Assembly: GCA_021371935.1 (NCBI GenBank)
Contig: JAJFVF010000004.1
Coordinates: forward strand, 124,001 to 188,000
DNA from: a bacterium
GTDB taxonomy: Bacteria > Armatimonadota > UBA5829
Direction: 5' to 3'
DNA: 64,000 bases
In this document: piece after piece, positions 40,315 to 49,709 of the stretch
How the letters are laid out: every line of letters begins with the position of its first letter
Numbering within the stretch: the stretch's first letter is position 1
Program-made: the position numbers and the translations under genes
The notes under the pieces: model-generated
What the model saw: only the letters and a program-made list of their open reading frames with translations
What the model was told of the DNA's origin: nothing
Database searches by the model: none

Positions 40315-41682
40315 CTACAATTTCTCAATTGATGGTTCGCGATAATAAGCCCACTGTAGAACAATAGATAAGTTGCCAGTTACTTCATCAGGTACTTTTT
40401 CCGACAGAATACGGTATTTGAAACTGAAAGATTTTGCACCACTAGCCGAATCGAAGACAACGAAGAGCGGGGCTAACCGAACCTGCGTCTTCTGTTTTAT
40501 TTTTCCGATGTTGAACTTGACTTGGCGGCCGGATGCATCAACCACTGGCCCTCTTACATTTGAGATCGGATGGCTGCCATGTGGAATGAGGCCAGCCCAG
40601 TTCGCGAATCCCGTATGATCAGACCTCAACGGTGCCGGTTCGTATTCTTTCCCGCACACAGGACGCTCCGGTGGTTCTGGACGTTCCGTGCGCTTTGGCA
40701 GGTCGTCTTCATCCATGACGCTGATCCCATCTGGAAACTCTATGGAGATGTCGGTGTCCTCTGCAGGGCAGGTGCCGTTGTTCTCCACGACTATCTGCAG
40801 CTCAACTACCTGTGATTCATAGAATGCAACAGCATTCAAGTGTGCCTCGAGTTCTTCGAGATACTTTTTGAGTAGGCTGTTGTAATCATAGCGAGCACCA
40901 AGCGAAATTCCATCTACTACCTTATTCATCCTTTTGAGATGCTCAAAGAGTTCATTTTTGGTAATCACCCGCCTGCTCTTGTTTTCCACCTCTTGGTTCG
41001 GTAATTGATCCGGTACATCCAGAGGTTGGTGGACGCTTCGCGCTCGGGCCAACTCGGCGTCCACGTATTCTTGTGGGTTTCGTAAGCGGCTGAGTTCCAT
41101 TTTGCGTATTTGGCCTGGAAAGTTGAGATCAAGCACAGGAACGCGGTCTTTCAGTTTCTTGTTCTCATCCTCCAGCTGCTTGATTCGCTTCTGGTCTGGA
41201 TCAGGTTCATCTGGCAGACGATATTCGTTGTCGCTCCACCATATTCCCTGTAATCCCAGGCTCTTAGCAGCGTTTGCCTGTCCCATGTCATTGGTGAGCA
41301 CAACCACATCAGCGTCATTGCGCTCTTGGTGTAGCTGGACGGCTGACGCCAAAACCCAGTCATCTGGTGCATCCGTGTGCAACTGGTAAGCTGAGAAGTT
41401 AATACTTGGATTGAATGACTGGAGTGTTAGGATCACCTTTGGTCCTAGAAGTGCACCATTTATTAGAGTGTTGTGGATGTGCTTAATGACAACGCTGGCA
41501 CGCTTTGACTCCCACTTAGAGGCGTGACGGTCTTTGTGCGCGTTGAGCTCGCTCATTACCTTTCGCGTGATAATGATCTCAGCCTCTTTGCACTGCAGCT
41601 TAGTGCACCAGTCGATCTCATTCGGCAGCTTGTAGTGCAACAGAATGTTGGTATCGATGACCACTACTTTGCGATCCATCAT
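40315..41682 (-). CDS. PIN-domain protein with coiled coil and C-terminal beta domain
   Basis: A 455-residue protein. Residues 3-150 form a PIN nuclease domain: VVVIDTNILLHYK (first Asp), TRKVMSELNAHKD (Glu), APDDWVLASAVQL and DADVVVLTNDMGQ (further Asp residues). A coiled coil (RIKQLEDENKKLKDRVP) follows, then a helical stretch and a beta-rich C-terminal region (VVELQIVVENNGTCPAEDTD). PIN domains cut RNA. The attached architecture suggests a sensor-effector protein rather than a plain VapC toxin, and no antitoxin gene is next to it. It starts the defence island. Its role there is inference. Confidence 0.75.
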   Translation of the reverse strand: MMDRKVVVIDTNILLHYKLPNEIDWCTKLQCKEAEIIITRKVMSELNAHKDRHASKWESKRASVVIKHIHNTLINGALLGPKVILTLQSFNPSINFSAYQLHTDAPDDWVLASAVQLHQERNDADVVVLTNDMGQANAAKSLGLQGIWWSDNEYRLPDEPDPDQKRIKQLEDENKKLKDRVPVLDLNFPGQIRKMELSRLRNPQEYVDAELARARSVHQPLDVPDQLPNQEVENKSRRVITKNELFEHLKRMNKVVDGISLGARYDYNSLLKKYLEELEAHLNAVAFYESQVVELQIVVENNGTCPAEDTDISIEFPDGISVMDEDDLPKRTERPEPPERPVCGKEYEPAPLRSDHTGFANWAGLIPHGSHPISNVRGPVVDASGRQVKFNIGKIKQKTQVRLAPLFVVFDSASGAKSFSFKYRILSEKVPDEVTGNLSIVLQWAYYREPSIEKL

Positions 41683-42117
41683 TCGACCTCATAAATGTTC
41701 ATTACCTTATGCCAAGTTGGAGTATATCACCTATACCGAAATAAAAATCACAAAGTATATCGTCTACTTACTCGAATTGCACTTGACAGACAGGTGGTTG
41801 GCGTGATAGACTGCTATCGTTGGGTTAGTTGCGAGACGGTAGCGGTGCTACTTACGCTATAATTAGAAATCTGCTTCCGCCATCTGGCTCAATATGAATA
41901 CAGCCCCACGTTGGCGCGTGGAGCTGCAAACACTTGCCCGAGCCTGAATAGCAGGGGCCAGAAGGATATATTTCCTATTCACAGATTATCCTTATTTGTG
42001 CTTCCTGTCAAGGCTGATTTCTGCTCGGGTTTACGGAGGTGAGGTCCAAATAACTTGAGCGGAGCCTGCCGGTGCTCTCGAAAACCGGCACAATTCTTAG
42101 CCTTTAGGAGGCACAAA
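41683..42117. other. Divergent promoter region and long leader of the GIY-YIG-like gene
   Basis: No open frame is convincing in these 435 bases. TTGACA at 41783-41788 with ATAGAC 17 bases later, and a perfect TATAAT at 41858-41863, are plus-strand promoter candidates. A leader of about 250 bases would then precede the gene at 42118. Short hairpins are visible, such as GTAGC/GCTAC around 41846 and the GCCGGT/ACCGGC pair around 42068-42089. A structured or separate small RNA is possible. The last bases carry AGGAGG before the ATG. Confidence 0.4.
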
Positions 42118-42441
42118 ATGAGTATCAATTTAAACAAGAACATCAATTACACATTGGCCCAACAGGTCATTACTGCCGCAAACAACCATATGGCTACAAC
42201 TGGTGGCGGTACTTACCAGCAGTGGTATGCTGGTATTACATCTGATTACAAGCAGCGACTCGCAGCTCATGGAGCAGATGCGACCGCATATCCTAAGGTA
42301 TATGATTGTGTGAATGATGACACTGCCCGCTATGTCGAGAAACACTTCCTTGCAAAAGGTTGCAAGGGTAATACGGGCGGAAGCGACTACCGCGGTCGTT
42401 ATTTCTATGTTTACAAGATCAATCGTAATACACGCCCGTAA
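42118..42441 (+). CDS. GIY-YIG-like small protein
   Basis: A 107-residue protein with AGGAGG seven bases before the ATG. The central QQWYAGITSDYKQRLAAHG resembles the GIY-YIG nuclease signature in the short single-domain form, with a later RYVEKHFLAKGCKGNTGGS carrying the conserved Glu and Gly loop and a final YFYVYKINRN strand. The usual catalytic Arg could be the R in YKQRLAAHG. Such proteins may be nucleases or inactive relatives. It lies between the PIN-domain gene and the type I restriction locus, and a hairpin follows it. Confidence 0.6.
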   Translation: MSINLNKNINYTLAQQVITAANNHMATTGGGTYQQWYAGITSDYKQRLAAHGADATAYPKVYDCVNDDTARYVEKHFLAKGCKGNTGGSDYRGRYFYVYKINRNTRP

Positions 42442-42455
42442 GGAGAAGATAGGTG

Positions 42456-42477
42456 GGGTAGTGGAATACCGCTACCC
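42456..42477 (+). terminator. Hairpin between the GIY-YIG-like gene and the restriction locus
   Basis: GGGTAGTGG and CCGCTACCC form a 9-bp stem (one G-U pair) with an AATA loop. No U-run follows, so it might be an attenuator or a Rho-dependent stop rather than a simple intrinsic terminator. The first hsd gene starts 13 bases later. Confidence 0.45.
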
Positions 42478-42489
42478 TACAATGATACG

Positions 42490-43071
42490 ATGAGAAAAAC
42501 TGTTTCTGAACTAGCAGATGTCCAGATAGGCTACCAATCTCGTGGGAGTATACATCCTGACCCCAGGGGCACTCACAAAGTAATCCAACTTAAGGATATT
42601 GGCAATGATTATAAGCTAGATACGAGTGACTTATATAAAATCATACCTGAACGTGAGCCGGATAGGTATCTTGTAACATGCGGAGACGTTCTATTTTTAT
42701 CGCGCGGGCGTTATCATGTTTCTGTGGTTATTGATGAGCAATTGTCTGATACCATCGCGGTAGGCACATTTTATATTTTGAGAGTCAAATCCAGTCATGT
42801 GCTGCCGGAATATATGGCATGGTATATCAATCAGCCTCAAACACAAGCGGAACTTAAGACAAAAGCGCAGGCAACCAATATTCCGTTAATAACAATAGCT
42901 GCGTTTAGGGATCTTGAGATTGATATTCCGCCACTATCCATTCAGCACAGTATAGTGGAGTTGACCAGGCTTGTGTCAAAAGAACAAAGCCTGCTTGCCA
43001 AACTTGCTAAAAAGCGAGAGCTATTGACTTCCGTCATCTGTATGATGGCGGCGAAAAGGACTAGAGAGTAA
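42490..43071 (+). CDS. Half-size HsdS-like specificity protein
   Basis: A 193-residue protein with one target-recognition domain instead of two. The N-terminus (VSELADVQIGYQSRGSIHP) and centre (RYLVTCGDVLFLSRGRYH) match type I specificity subunits. The end (PPLSIQHSIVELTRLVSKEQ, then LAKLAKKRELLTSVI) is the conserved helix that contacts HsdM. Half-size S proteins can act as dimers and recognise a symmetric site. Here a full-length hsdS also exists two genes downstream. The stop overlaps the hsdM start by one base. No clear ribosome site is seen before its ATG. Confidence 0.75.
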   Translation: MRKTVSELADVQIGYQSRGSIHPDPRGTHKVIQLKDIGNDYKLDTSDLYKIIPEREPDRYLVTCGDVLFLSRGRYHVSVVIDEQLSDTIAVGTFYILRVKSSHVLPEYMAWYINQPQTQAELKTKAQATNIPLITIAAFRDLEIDIPPLSIQHSIVELTRLVSKEQSLLAKLAKKRELLTSVICMMAAKRTRE

Positions 43072-44588
43072 TGCAAGACATAATTACTAAAATCGATCAA
43101 GAAGAAATAAACGGTATTGTGTGGCGCGCTTGCGATACGTTTCGAGGCGCGGTTGACCCTGAGAGCTATAAGAACTACATCTTAACAATGCTGTTTCTAA
43201 AATATATAAGTGATCTCAACAAAGACAAACGCGAGGAGCTTGAGCGAAAATATGATGGTAACAAAGAGCGCATCCGACGCGCGTTGAAACGTGAGCGTTT
43301 TGTGATGCCGCCGGAGTGCGATTTCGATTTCCTTTGCGGTAAGCGAGATGAGCCGAACATAGGCGAGCTTATTAACATCGCCTTGGATAGTATTGAAGAC
43401 GAAAACAAAGGCAAATTGGAGAATGTGTTTCGTGCTATCGATTTCAACAGCGAACCGATACTTGGCGAGACGTTGGATCGAAATAGGCGTCTGAAAAATC
43501 TGCTTGAGGATTTTGCGGATAACAGACTTGATTTTAGACCCTCTCACCTTGGCGGAAACGATGTAATCGGCGATGTATATGAGTATTTAATTGATAGGTT
43601 TGCATCCGGCGCTGGGAAAAAAGGCGGAGAATTTTATACACCGAAGTGTGTATCTGTCTTGCTCTCCAGGTTGCTTGATCCACAACCTGGAGACAGAATA
43701 TGCGATCCGGCATGTGGTTCAGGATCATTGCTCATTCGGGTAGCTCAACGTATTGGAAAAGATGATTTCTCATTATATGGTCAGGAGAGCAATGGAAACA
43801 CATGGGCGCTTTGCAAGATGAACATGTTTTTGCATGGAATGGACAGCGCACGCATCGAATGGGGAGACACACTTAATAACCCTAAGCTCATTGAAGATGA
43901 TCGGCTGATGAAATTCAATATTGTTGTTGCAAATCCACCATTCTCGCTTGATAAATGGGGAGCTGAAAATGCCGGAGCCGACCGCTTTCGCAGATTTTAC
44001 CGTGGCATTCCACCTAAAAGTCGAGGAGACTTTGCATTTATAAGTCACATGGTTGAGACTGCGCTGGAGGCCGATGGTAAAGTCGGTGTTATAGTTCCGC
44101 ATGGAGTTCTGTTCCGTGCAGGTTCTGAAGGCGTTATACGAAAAAAACTGATTGAAGATAACTTTCTGCATGCTGTTATCGGTTTGCCTACTAATCTGTT
44201 TTTCGGAACAGGTATACCAACAGCCATTTTGATCTTTGATAAGAGCCGCCCTAATAAGAGCATTTCAGATGTACTTTTCATAGATGCCAGCCGAGATTAC
44301 GGAGAAAGTAAGAGCCATAATATTCTTCGTGAACAGGATATTGAAAAGATCACATCCGCGTTCGGAGCTTATGAGACAATAGATAAATACACCTACCGCG
44401 CAACACTTGAGGAAATCGCCGAGTCGGATTACAATCTCAACATCCCGCGCTATATAGATACCTTCCAAGAAGAAGAGGAAGTCGATATAGCCGCAGTTCA
44501 GCGGGAGATCAATATGATCGAAGCGGAGCTTGCTTCTACTAGGGCTGAGATGAACAATTGGCTGAAGGAGTTGGGATATGGCTCTTAA
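43071..44588 (+). CDS. hsdM: Type I restriction-modification system DNA methyltransferase subunit
   Basis: A 505-residue adenine methyltransferase. The N-terminal helical domain is followed by the GGEFYTPKCVSVLLSRL region, motif I ICDPACGSGSLLIRVAQ and motif IV IVVANPPFSLDKW (NPPF), then DFAFISHMVETALEADGKV and VGVIVPHGVLF. These are the standard HsdM landmarks, and the length is usual. It modifies DNA as M2S and also forms the core of the R2M2S endonuclease. It overlaps both neighbours (one base with the short S gene, 11 bases with hsdS). Confidence 0.93.
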   Translation: MQDIITKIDQEEINGIVWRACDTFRGAVDPESYKNYILTMLFLKYISDLNKDKREELERKYDGNKERIRRALKRERFVMPPECDFDFLCGKRDEPNIGELINIALDSIEDENKGKLENVFRAIDFNSEPILGETLDRNRRLKNLLEDFADNRLDFRPSHLGGNDVIGDVYEYLIDRFASGAGKKGGEFYTPKCVSVLLSRLLDPQPGDRICDPACGSGSLLIRVAQRIGKDDFSLYGQESNGNTWALCKMNMFLHGMDSARIEWGDTLNNPKLIEDDRLMKFNIVVANPPFSLDKWGAENAGADRFRRFYRGIPPKSRGDFAFISHMVETALEADGKVGVIVPHGVLFRAGSEGVIRKKLIEDNFLHAVIGLPTNLFFGTGIPTAILIFDKSRPNKSISDVLFIDASRDYGESKSHNILREQDIEKITSAFGAYETIDKYTYRATLEEIAESDYNLNIPRYIDTFQEEEEVDIAAVQREINMIEAELASTRAEMNNWLKELGYGS

Positions 44589-45804
44589 CGGTTTATACCC
44601 AGCTAGCGTCAAGCCGGGAATACCAAAACTTGGTATTCAGCCGGATGGATGGCGAAAGGTAGTAATTCGAGACATAGTACAGGTTGTTGAAAGACCATGC
44701 AATGTATCACAAAACTTGTCATACCAGCTAATCATTGCACGGCGAAATCGAGGCGGCATAGAACCTAGATGTGTGCTCAATGGCAAACAGATAAAGACCA
44801 AGACGCAGTTTTATGTTAAGGCTGGAGATTTCCTGATCTCCCGCCGTCAGATAGTCCATGGTGCATGTGGTGTGGTTCCTCCTTATCTTGATGGTGCAAT
44901 TGTCTCTAACGAGTATGCAGTTCTGGTTCCCCGAGACGGCCTTACCATTGAATATCTCGGGTTTCTTTGCCATACTAACTATTTTCAACAAACATGTTTT
45001 CACGCCAGCGTGGGTGTAGCAGTGGAGAAGATGGTTTTTCGCATTGATCAGTGGCTTAGATATAAATTCTACCTACCACCTGTAAAAGAGCAGCATATCA
45101 TCTCGAAGATACTGTCAGCCGCTGAACTATCCATCGATCAAATAACGAGACTGATCGAAGCAAAAAATATCCTCAAGAAAGGCCTAATGCAGCAGCTTCT
45201 TACAGGAAAGAAGAGGTTCCGTGAGTTTGACGGGCAGGATTGGACTGAATATAAGCTTGGCAAAATATTCAAAGAACGCGTAGAAATAGGTCGGGAAGAC
45301 CTTCCGCTTCTCTCTGTAACTGCAGACAATGGTGTAGTCGATAGGGATGATCTCATCAAGCGGGATACATCAAGCTCAGATAAGAGTAAATACAAACGTG
45401 TCGCACCTGGCGATATCGCCTATAACACGATGCGTATGTGGCAAGGACGCTCCGCCCTATCTGACAAAGATGGCATTGTTAGCCCTGCCTACACAGTATG
45501 TGTTCCACAGGAAGAAGTTGACGGTCAATTTGCGGAGCATCTTTTTCGAATTCCTGAGATTATATACAAGTTCCGTCGTTATTCGCAAGGGCTTGTTGAT
45601 GACACACTGAATCTCAAATATCCTGCGTTCGCCGAAATCAAGCTTGCTTTTCCATGTAAACAAGAGCAATGTCGTATCGCTAACGTGCTCAATTCTATTT
45701 CAAAGGAAATCAACCTGCTCGAACGACAACAAGAAGCTTTGAAACAACAGAAAAAAGGCCTTATGCAAAAATTACTTACTGGACAAGTGAGGGTGAAAAT
45801 ATAA
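44578..45804 (+). CDS. hsdS: Type I restriction-modification specificity subunit
   Basis: A 408-residue protein with two target-recognition domains. The first is at about residues 20-170, the first conserved helical region at about 175-213 (LSAAELSIDQITRLIEAK, then GLMQQLLTGKKRF), the second recognition domain at 220-370, and the second conserved region at the end (QQKKGLMQKLLTG). The repeat of the LMQ.LLTG motif at both conserved regions shows the usual internal duplication. It determines the bipartite DNA site of the complex. The start overlaps hsdM by 11 bases. Confidence 0.92.
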   Translation: MALNGLYPASVKPGIPKLGIQPDGWRKVVIRDIVQVVERPCNVSQNLSYQLIIARRNRGGIEPRCVLNGKQIKTKTQFYVKAGDFLISRRQIVHGACGVVPPYLDGAIVSNEYAVLVPRDGLTIEYLGFLCHTNYFQQTCFHASVGVAVEKMVFRIDQWLRYKFYLPPVKEQHIISKILSAAELSIDQITRLIEAKNILKKGLMQQLLTGKKRFREFDGQDWTEYKLGKIFKERVEIGREDLPLLSVTADNGVVDRDDLIKRDTSSSDKSKYKRVAPGDIAYNTMRMWQGRSALSDKDGIVSPAYTVCVPQEEVDGQFAEHLFRIPEIIYKFRRYSQGLVDDTLNLKYPAFAEIKLAFPCKQEQCRIANVLNSISKEINLLERQQEALKQQKKGLMQKLLTGQVRVKI

Positions 45805-45805
45805 G

Positions 45806-46399
45806 ATGAGCTGGATGCACGAACTGATGAATGACACAATATCCATAGTAAAGCCCAATGGCCGTAGAATAGACAGCATTACAGCATTCGTAGATTCAAA
45901 CATGGTATTTATGGAGGAAAGCGATCTGGCTGGTTTCCCTTTTGAGGAGCGCGACAGAATAATCCGCAGATTGCCGAACGGTTGTGAAGAAGTCTATTTG
46001 GTAATGGATAGAGGCTACAATTCAAGCTTCGCTGGTGAAGCTGCACACTACCAGGCAAAGGTGAGAAAAGAGAGCGCAGTAAGCTTCGGCAGACCATCTG
46101 CTGTCACTTACAACCTGAATGGCGCTGCCTCCAGGGTCAATGTGAATTCCATTGATTCTTCGGTCAATGTAGTGAATGCGGCGAATGATGATAGCTTTCA
46201 GCAATTGAGAGCGCTAATCGAACAGAACATTTCTGAACCGAGAAAAAGAGCGGAACTGTTGGATCATGTAAACCAGCTTAAGAATACAAGTGGCGGCGCA
46301 GATTACAAAAGCCGATACACAGCGTTTATTGCGGCAGCAGCAGATCATATGACGTTGATCGCACCATTTATTCCGTTTCTGACAGGTCTGCTAAAGTAG
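45806..46399 (+). CDS. Restriction-locus associated protein with C-terminal hydrophobic segment
   Basis: A 197-residue protein placed between hsdS and hsdR, starting one base after the hsdS stop. The N-terminal half is polar with an acidic RDRIIRRLPNGCEEVYLVMD region. The C-terminal part (DSFQQLRALIEQNISEPRKR, then YKSRYTAFIAAAADHMTLIA and a final PFIPFLTGLL) looks like a helical hairpin ending in a hydrophobic segment. Similar proteins are present in various bacterial loci, but I know no function. Membrane association and a role in defence are inference from position and the hydrophobic end. Confidence 0.55.
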   Translation: MSWMHELMNDTISIVKPNGRRIDSITAFVDSNMVFMEESDLAGFPFEERDRIIRRLPNGCEEVYLVMDRGYNSSFAGEAAHYQAKVRKESAVSFGRPSAVTYNLNGAASRVNVNSIDSSVNVVNAANDDSFQQLRALIEQNISEPRKRAELLDHVNQLKNTSGGADYKSRYTAFIAAAADHMTLIAPFIPFLTGLLK

Positions 46400-46443
46400 C
46401 AATGGAATAGGCTAATTGATATTGGCTCATAACTAAACAGATG

Positions 46444-46468
46444 AACCCGCGACACAATGTCGCGGGTT
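46444..46468 (+). terminator. Strong hairpin before hsdR
   Basis: AACCCGCGACA and TGTCGCGGGTT form an 11-bp perfect stem around a CAA loop. It is not followed by a T-run. It separates the modification part of the locus from the restriction gene and could dampen or delay hsdR expression, which would be useful when the locus enters a new host. The GGAGGT ribosome site of hsdR starts 17 bases later. Confidence 0.5.
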
Positions 46469-46494
46469 GTGTCCTTCACTCTTGGAGGTAAAAT

Positions 46495-49400
46495 ATGCCG
46501 GACGTACCGTTAATGAAAGAAGATCATATATCGCAGATACCCGCACTACAATTTTTGCAGAACCTCGGGTACACATATCTCACGCCTGAGGAAGCAAATT
46601 CGTCTCGCGGTGGACGGACCGGCGATGTCATACTCGAAGGTATTCTAGCAAAACAACTTCGGTGCATGAACACCATCAACTATCGCGATAATCAGTACCC
46701 GTTCAGTGAAGGCAACATCATGAGCGCAATTCAGTCGCTCAAGGACATCATGAACGATGGGCTTATACGGACAAATGAACGAGTATACAATCTGCTCTGT
46801 CTCGGGAAAAGCCTGTCGCAGTCTATAAATGGCGACACAAAGAGTTTCACCCTCCAATACATTGATTGGGAGCATCCGGAACGCAATGTATATCATGTTG
46901 CCGAAGAATTCAATGTAGGACGCACTGGCACACGGCAACCATATACTCCCGACATCGTGCTTTTCGTAAATGGTATACCATTGGTGGTAATCGAATGCAA
47001 GTCACCTCATTCCGGTAGTGAAAATAACAAGCCTATTGATCAGGCAATTTCTCAGCAAATACGAAACCAGAAAGATGATGGCATTCCACAACTTTTCTTT
47101 TATTCTCAACTGCTGCTGGCACTATCCAAGAATGAGGCAAAATACGGAACAACTGGAACTCCCGCCAAGTTCTGGGCTGTTTGGAAAGAAGCAGATATTG
47201 ATAATGAAGTGAGTCGGCTGATCAACAAGCCTCTTTCTTCCGACAAGAAGACAAAACTCTTTAGTAAACGATTCCGCTATGTTCGGGACTACTTCGATGC
47301 AATTGAAGTTGATGGCGGCCGAGAGATTACCGAACAAGACCGCGCATTATACTCTCTCTGTAGACCCGATAGACTACTGGAGTTGGCATTTCAATTTATT
47401 GTTTACGATGCCGGAGAGAAAAAGATAGCACGATATCAGCAATATTTTACTGTAAAGAAAATCGCAGAGCGGATCAGGCAGATTGACAGCACAGGAAAAC
47501 GAAAAGGTGGTGTGGTCTGGCACACTCAAGGTAGCGGTAAATCACTCACAATGGTAATGCTCGCTAAGTCAATTGCCCTCGAATCAAGCATCAATGATTA
47601 CAAAATTATACTGGTTACTGACAGGGTGGATTTGGATGATCAAATATTCACTACCTTTAAGCATTGCGGCAGAGAAGTAGTGCAGGCAAAAACAGGAAAG
47701 AATCTGATGGCACTTCTGAGCGGTCAGAAGCAGCGTATTATCACTACAGTTATCGATAAATTCGATGCGGCAGTTGGATCCAAGGGGCTGCGCATCGACA
47801 ATCCTGATATATTCGTGTTAGTAGATGAAAGTCATAGAGGCCAATATGGTCCCAGGCATGCCCGGATGCAGAAAACTCTACCAAATGCCTGCTATATTGG
47901 CTTCACAGGTACGCCAATTATGCACCAGCATAAGAATACTGTCAGCAAGTTCGGCGGTATTATACCTCCAGCATATACAATGCGTGATGCAGTCAGAGAC
48001 AAGGCAGTAGTACCGTTGCTCTATGAGGGACGCCAAGTTAAACAGATGGTGTTCAAGGAACCGATTGATAGCTGGTTCGAGCGGATAACAGCTTCTTTAA
48101 CTAAGGAACAAGTCGCAGACCTCAAACGCAAGTATTCTACTGCTGACGAGTTGAATAAGGCTCTGCAGAACGTGATGAGAATCGCTTTGGACGTGAGCGA
48201 GCACTTCCGTGACAATTGGCAAAACTCAGGATTCAAGGCGCAATTGGTAACTCCTAACAAGCCGACGGCACTTCTATATAAGAAGTTCCTTGACGAGTTT
48301 GGAGTGGTAACAAGCGAGATCCTCATATCTGGTCCAGATGAACGAGAAGGCGAAGAAGATATCCGAGAGGAGAACACCAGCGAGGTGATTCACTTCTGGA
48401 AAACGATGATGGATAGATATGGAAGTGAGAAAGACTATAACCGTGAGGTTATTAACGCATTCAAATTCGATGATCAACCCGAAATAATCATTGTAGTCAG
48501 CAAGCTCCTAACTGGTTTCGACGCTCCCAGAAACACAGTTTTGTATCTTGCAAAGAAGATGGAAGGGCATTCTCTTCTTCAGGCGATTGCAAGAGTCAAC
48601 CGATTGTATGATGGTAAAGACTTCGGTTATATCCTTGACTACTGGGGCGTTCTCTCGGAACTTGATCAAGCACTTACATTTTATGACAAGCTTTCTGAGT
48701 ATGATGGGGAAGATTTGGATACGCTTGCGGTAACCAGCATTAGTGCAGAAGTTGAGAAGTTGCCACAGCGCCATTCTGATCTATGGGATCTGTTCAAAGA
48801 TATAAGAAACACAAGAGATGAGGAACAATATGAGCTATTGCTTGCTCAGGAAGACCTGCGCGAGAAGTTCTATCAGCGCTTCTCCGAATTCGGAAGAACG
48901 CTATCTATTGCCCTTTCAACTGTAAAGTTCATCACCGAGACATCAGATGACAAGATTGATCTTTATAAACGTGACCGTGATTTCTTCGCAAGACTCAGAG
49001 TGAATGTCCAACGGCGCTACGCAGAAGTTGTCAACTTCCGAGATTATCAGCCTCAGATCAAAAAGCTCATAGATACCTATGTTGGAACAGGCGATATTGA
49101 GAAACTAAACGAACCGGTCAATATCTTCGATACCGATGCATTTGAGGAAGAGGTTGTGCGACAGACGGGTGACGCCTCAAAAGCGGACATAATAGCCCAC
49201 AATACCATGCGATCTATTAGTGAGCACATGCAAGAAGATCCAGTCTTCTATAAGAAGTTTTCCCAGCTTCTGGAAGAAGCGATCCGCGCATTCCATCAAG
49301 AGCGCATCATCAAAGCGGATGAATACCTAAAGCGGGTCAGAAGTATTATGAACTCGGTGGTTACCAGAACTGGGGATGATGTTCCAGAGGCATTACGCGA

Positions 49401-49701
49401 ACGAGATGTTGCCAAAGCATTTTATGGCTGCATTAAAGAAAATCGTGAGAAGCACGGCATTGATAATGACGAGCGTGATATATGGTCTGAGGCCGCTATT
49501 GGCATTGAAGATATTATTCGTGTACATAAGAAAGTTGATTGGGAAACTGATGTTGATAAGCAAAATCAAATGCGTAATGACATAGAAGACTATTTGTTTG
49601 ATATGAAAGACAAGTGTGGGCTAGAACTTACATTTGATGACATCGATGTAATTATGGAGCAATGCCTAGATATAGCAAAGCTGAGGATTCACCAAAGGTA
49701 A
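46495..49701 (+). CDS. hsdR: Type I restriction endonuclease subunit
   Basis: A 1068-residue motor and nuclease subunit. The N-terminal PD-(D/E)XK nuclease has TPDIVLFVNGIPLVVIECKS near residues 150-169. The SF2 translocase follows with Walker A WHTQGSGKSLTMVML near 340, DEAD-like FVLVDESHRGQYG near 440, YIGFTGTPIM near 465 and IIVVSKLLTGFDAPRN and QAIARVNRLYDGKDFG near 660-710. The C-terminal helical part binds HsdM. All motifs are intact, so the locus appears complete. An 11-bp hairpin lies before it. Confidence 0.93.
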   Translation: MPDVPLMKEDHISQIPALQFLQNLGYTYLTPEEANSSRGGRTGDVILEGILAKQLRCMNTINYRDNQYPFSEGNIMSAIQSLKDIMNDGLIRTNERVYNLLCLGKSLSQSINGDTKSFTLQYIDWEHPERNVYHVAEEFNVGRTGTRQPYTPDIVLFVNGIPLVVIECKSPHSGSENNKPIDQAISQQIRNQKDDGIPQLFFYSQLLLALSKNEAKYGTTGTPAKFWAVWKEADIDNEVSRLINKPLSSDKKTKLFSKRFRYVRDYFDAIEVDGGREITEQDRALYSLCRPDRLLELAFQFIVYDAGEKKIARYQQYFTVKKIAERIRQIDSTGKRKGGVVWHTQGSGKSLTMVMLAKSIALESSINDYKIILVTDRVDLDDQIFTTFKHCGREVVQAKTGKNLMALLSGQKQRIITTVIDKFDAAVGSKGLRIDNPDIFVLVDESHRGQYGPRHARMQKTLPNACYIGFTGTPIMHQHKNTVSKFGGIIPPAYTMRDAVRDKAVVPLLYEGRQVKQMVFKEPIDSWFERITASLTKEQVADLKRKYSTADELNKALQNVMRIALDVSEHFRDNWQNSGFKAQLVTPNKPTALLYKKFLDEFGVVTSEILISGPDEREGEEDIREENTSEVIHFWKTMMDRYGSEKDYNREVINAFKFDDQPEIIIVVSKLLTGFDAPRNTVLYLAKKMEGHSLLQAIARVNRLYDGKDFGYILDYWGVLSELDQALTFYDKLSEYDGEDLDTLAVTSISAEVEKLPQRHSDLWDLFKDIRNTRDEEQYELLLAQEDLREKFYQRFSEFGRTLSIALSTVKFITETSDDKIDLYKRDRDFFARLRVNVQRRYAEVVNFRDYQPQIKKLIDTYVGTGDIEKLNEPVNIFDTDAFEEEVVRQTGDASKADIIAHNTMRSISEHMQEDPVFYKKFSQLLEEAIRAFHQERIIKADEYLKRVRSIMNSVVTRTGDDVPEALRERDVAKAFYGCIKENREKHGIDNDERDIWSEAAIGIEDIIRVHKKVDWETDVDKQNQMRNDIEDYLFDMKDKCGLELTFDDIDVIMEQCLDIAKLRIHQR

Positions 49702-49709
49702 CATTTATC

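Noticed and set aside
41783-42117. Retron or reverse-transcriptase-associated RNA in the long leader
   Set aside because: No reverse transcriptase gene is nearby; the next proteins are GIY-YIG-like and PIN-domain proteins.
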